From Cylicocyclus nassatus (taxonomy: Eukaryota > Nematoda > Chromadorea > Rhabditida > Strongylidae), in assembly GCA_958299035.1 (NCBI GenBank), contig CATQJL010000316.1, positions 50,341,585-50,405,584 on the forward strand: a stretch of 64,000 nt of DNA, written 5' to 3'. Made by a program: the position numbers and the translations under genes. Below, piece by piece: positions 61,316-64,000 of this stretch (position 1 is the stretch's first letter; every line of letters starts with the position of its first letter). Below the pieces are notes generated by a model that was not told where the DNA came from, made no database searches, and saw only the letters and a list, made by a program, of their open reading frames with translations.

Positions 61316-61879
61316 TGACTGCGTAAGCGACTAAATTTAGATTGTAGACTACAGTTTTCTCACATATTATAACAACAGTAAAGATACAGTAATTTATAGA
61401 CATGTAAGTGCAAGCATTCTTGGACCACCGTGGGTAGAGTTAGCTATTTCAATTCCATTGTTTTCCTCCTCATTTCTAGGAAAAAATAAATTACGGATTG
61501 CAAAAAAATAGTCTAATTTGTAGAATATTTTGGAACTGCGATAAGTTGTTTGGGGCTTGATTCCGTTTCTGCCTACTATCAGAATTCAGCCACAAACATT
61601 ACGTGGGACACGACCTAGGTAGATGACCATCTTTAAAACTTGCTTTGCTCTATAGAATGGTAATCGAAGCTGCACTCGTTAAAAGAAGAGAGCAGATAGA
61701 CTAAAATTAGGTAAAATCACGAAGATCGATTGATTTTGCGTTAAAAAAAGAGCATTTTCGTAAAGGAGATAAGTACAACATCTAGTCTACCATCAGTATT
61801 ATGTAACCTGCTTTGATTTTACCAGGGTGCTGGCATATAAATTCACTACAATGAAGCAGTCATTCCAGCTCAAATCATG

Positions 61880-62556
61880 TCAGAGCCCTCATATAACTCA
61901 ACTAACAACGATTGATGTCTTGGCGCAAAAGCTTAGCATTCTGTCCCCACGGCTTCCATGATACGAAATGAACATCTACAGCTTTGGCTACTTGTAATTC
62001 TAGTGAATTGGCAGTAAATCCATCAATTATTGACAGACTGCGCGTGCTGGTCTGGGTAGAGCAAAGCAATTGTTCACATGCGATACATCCGGTAAAGGAA
62101 GTAGTTGAGGCACTGAACTCTGTTATAATCCTCAGCGGATCTCACGTGCCATTTTGCCCTATTCTCTAAGCAGCCTCTGATCTCGCACATTTGACTAGCG
62201 CGAGCAAATCCACTTGCCAAACACCCTGAGGCTATTTGCAAAGTGCTGAAAGCTTTCCTGGACCCTAGGCAACATTCAAATTCCTCTGAATCTCAAAAAC
62301 ACCGGAATTCCATTTGTCATCGAGTAAAAGCTCTCGTTCACCAGGTCTAACATTACCTACTCAATCATATTGACGACTGCTTTCGAGACGTATTATTATA
62401 TCCGCTTCGTTTCTATGGTGCCGCCGTTGTTTTCGAGTCCGATGAAAACACTGCTGCCAATTCGCAACGTTTATCCCTCACTGCACATTGTTTTCGCTAT
62501 TTATTGTGGATAATGATGGGATAGCCAACCATAAATTTGTGCAAAGCAGCGAAAAG
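61880..62556 (+). pseudogene. RalGAP beta-like central segment, frame-disrupted
   Basis: Three successive frames read as one protein. Frame 1, 61984-62166: SIIDRLRVLVWVEQSNCSHA, then VEALNSVIILSG. Frame 2, 62195-62500: NPLAKHPEAICKVLKAFLDP, CHRVKALVHQV, HYLLNHIDDC and AAVVFESDENTAANSQRL. Frame 1 again after about 62503: FIVDNDGIANHKF, ending at a GTGAGA donor at 62557. Together CS...HPE..., RVK and H-x-FRYF-x-x-DN are collinear with the region before the Rap/Ran-GAP domain of RalGAP beta, the regulatory partner of RalGAP alpha in switching off Ral GTPases. Stops at 62167 and 62348 and the shifts point to a pseudogene; heavy sequence error is the alternative. Family call is from remembered homologs. 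Confidence 0.42.
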
Positions 62557-64000
62557 GTGAGATGATGTGTGATATAGTACAAGGTTTATGGACATCAAGA
62601 CGGAGGATGACAGAGAACGACCAAAATTTATTCCTCCACCACCAAACCCCCTGCATGTGTAGCTTTGAAGATTTCAGACTTCCTTATCACATTACTCGTC
62701 ACAGATATGCAAATCAATCTTTTCTAAAAACTTTAATCACCTCAAAAGCTAGTAAGGCAACTGAACATCTGTCGTCTTTCTTGAGATATCTTCCTTTGTG
62801 TTATGCATATTGAAATGGATTTCCAGTCTCAAAGACAGCATTCATGTGCTTCATTCATCTGTTTCACTCATTCCCTCCACAATCTACTCATTCTATATGA
62901 ACTGAATGCTTTGTAACCTAGGATTAATGTAATGATATAATTACTTATTCTATCAAAAATTGGCTTTGTTCGGAAATCCGAAGAATCAAAATGAAAGAAG
63001 CTCTGCGTTGGAAATTCTTTCGAGCGCGGCATATCAAGAGCAACTACTTTTGCCATCAAAAATTCAGTTGGACTTATGCGGATATGAGTTTCAGCAAAAG
63101 AACGAATGACTGACAACACTTTTTGCTAAACGTCATGGCAGAGCATCGTTGTTTAGCATCATGACAACTTTGAACATCGAGTATTTATTCCCCATAGACT
63201 CAGAACGATGACGGTAGAAGCTATACAAAGAAAGTGATAGATGTTCTCCTATATCTGCGCCAAGATGCCTATGAGTGAGAAATATGAAGAGGCAGTATGG
63301 TAGAGTCGATAATAAGATTTACACCAGCGAAACAAATATGCTTTCGCCAAAAATTGCCGGTGGTTCCATTAATCTCACTTTTGTACTAATGTGAGTTTAA
63401 GTTGATAGTTATATAGTTATATAGTTTCAGAAAACGCTGTCCTTCGGCATGTAAGCTAATTTATGTACTAAGCATATGGCAAGTCCATATCGTCAATGCT
63501 TGACATCTGTCACTAATAACTTCGCTTCAAATTTCATATGCCTCACATTTTCTGACATAGTTGTTCAGGGTTGTTCTGTCTTAGTCTCTTAGAACTCTGA
63601 TTATCTGCAATTCTTGAGTCAATCATCGCGTTTTCTCAACACTCCAAATTTTATCTGTGCTCTTATTATTTATGTGAAAACGGAATGTAGGATTGGAAGC
63701 TTCTATCCTCTGCTCGCATACTAAAGGTGTGCAAGCTTGTTAGCAGATTAAAAATGCCCATTCTGGTAGAGAAATTCTAAACGTTCCAGAAAAAACAAGT
63801 TTTTTGGTAACTTTCCATGGTGCTGCATGTCAGCAACGTTTAGCACTCCACATTAGGTATGTATGACATTTGAGTGGGGTGAAAACATTGACCGCACAAT
63901 TTCTGGGTAGAAAAATGGCTTTCGTCTTCTGAACGCTGCTTTGGCCACGTTATTTACCTGCCCAAAAAGATAGATTGGGTAAAACAAAAATTCATGCCCA
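62557..64000. other. No recognisable gene
   Basis: AT-rich. I could not find the next RalGAP-like exon. A short AGTTATAT repeat lies near 63405-63425. Nothing else is supported. Confidence 0.35.

Overview
The window looks like a nematode chromosome segment, most likely from a parasitic clade V (strongylid/hookworm-like) worm. The reasons are a low-GC background, 52-105 bp introns alternating with introns of several kb, a cuticlin-type zona pellucida (ZP) gene, a nematode-style RTE retrotransposon, and many Tc/mariner and foldback elements. There are no bacterial operons, rRNA genes, intact tRNA genes or CRISPR arrays. Most apparent open frames are short and accidental.

The one gene I can read with confidence is a minus-strand ZP-domain membrane protein at 11853-20080, with its signal-peptide exon probably near 20.3 kb. 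It has nine exons with matching phases, twelve well-placed cysteines, a furin-type R-T-R-R site after the ZP domain and a C-terminal transmembrane helix. Its exons are mostly under 165 bp, so it is easily missed among the repeats.

Layout: 1-4.2 kb holds a small inverted repeat, two decayed coding loci (1277-2218 minus, 3126-4191 plus) and GC-rich MITEs. 4.3-7.45 kb is a dead RTE-type non-LTR retrotransposon with frameshifts, stops and a mutated FADD box. 10.4-11.35 kb has two adjacent foldback elements. 11.85-20.3 kb is the ZP gene. 20.3-36 kb is mostly AT-rich, with MITEs, two copies of a Tc/mariner-type foldback family, a non-LTR 3' fragment joined to a foldback element, and a few unidentified exon-like frames. 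36-43.6 kb is a DNA-transposon cluster: a mariner-like element, a Tc/mariner element with a transposase C-terminus relic, and two more copies of the foldback family, one split by a 1 kb transposon containing a tRNA-like promoter. 49.66-50.70 kb is a large foldback element whose two arms each carry a tRNA-like A/B-box unit. 55.8-57.2 kb is a GC-rich repeat mosaic. 61.9-62.56 kb is a frame-disrupted segment resembling the central region of RalGAP beta.

Apart from the ZP gene, sequence history here is dominated by insertion of small non-autonomous transposons, nested insertions and gene decay. The most novel-looking signal is a superfamily of foldback elements (10.4, 11.1, 30.9 and 49.7 kb) with shared ends and sub-terminal motifs, one member of which has captured a tRNA-like unit.
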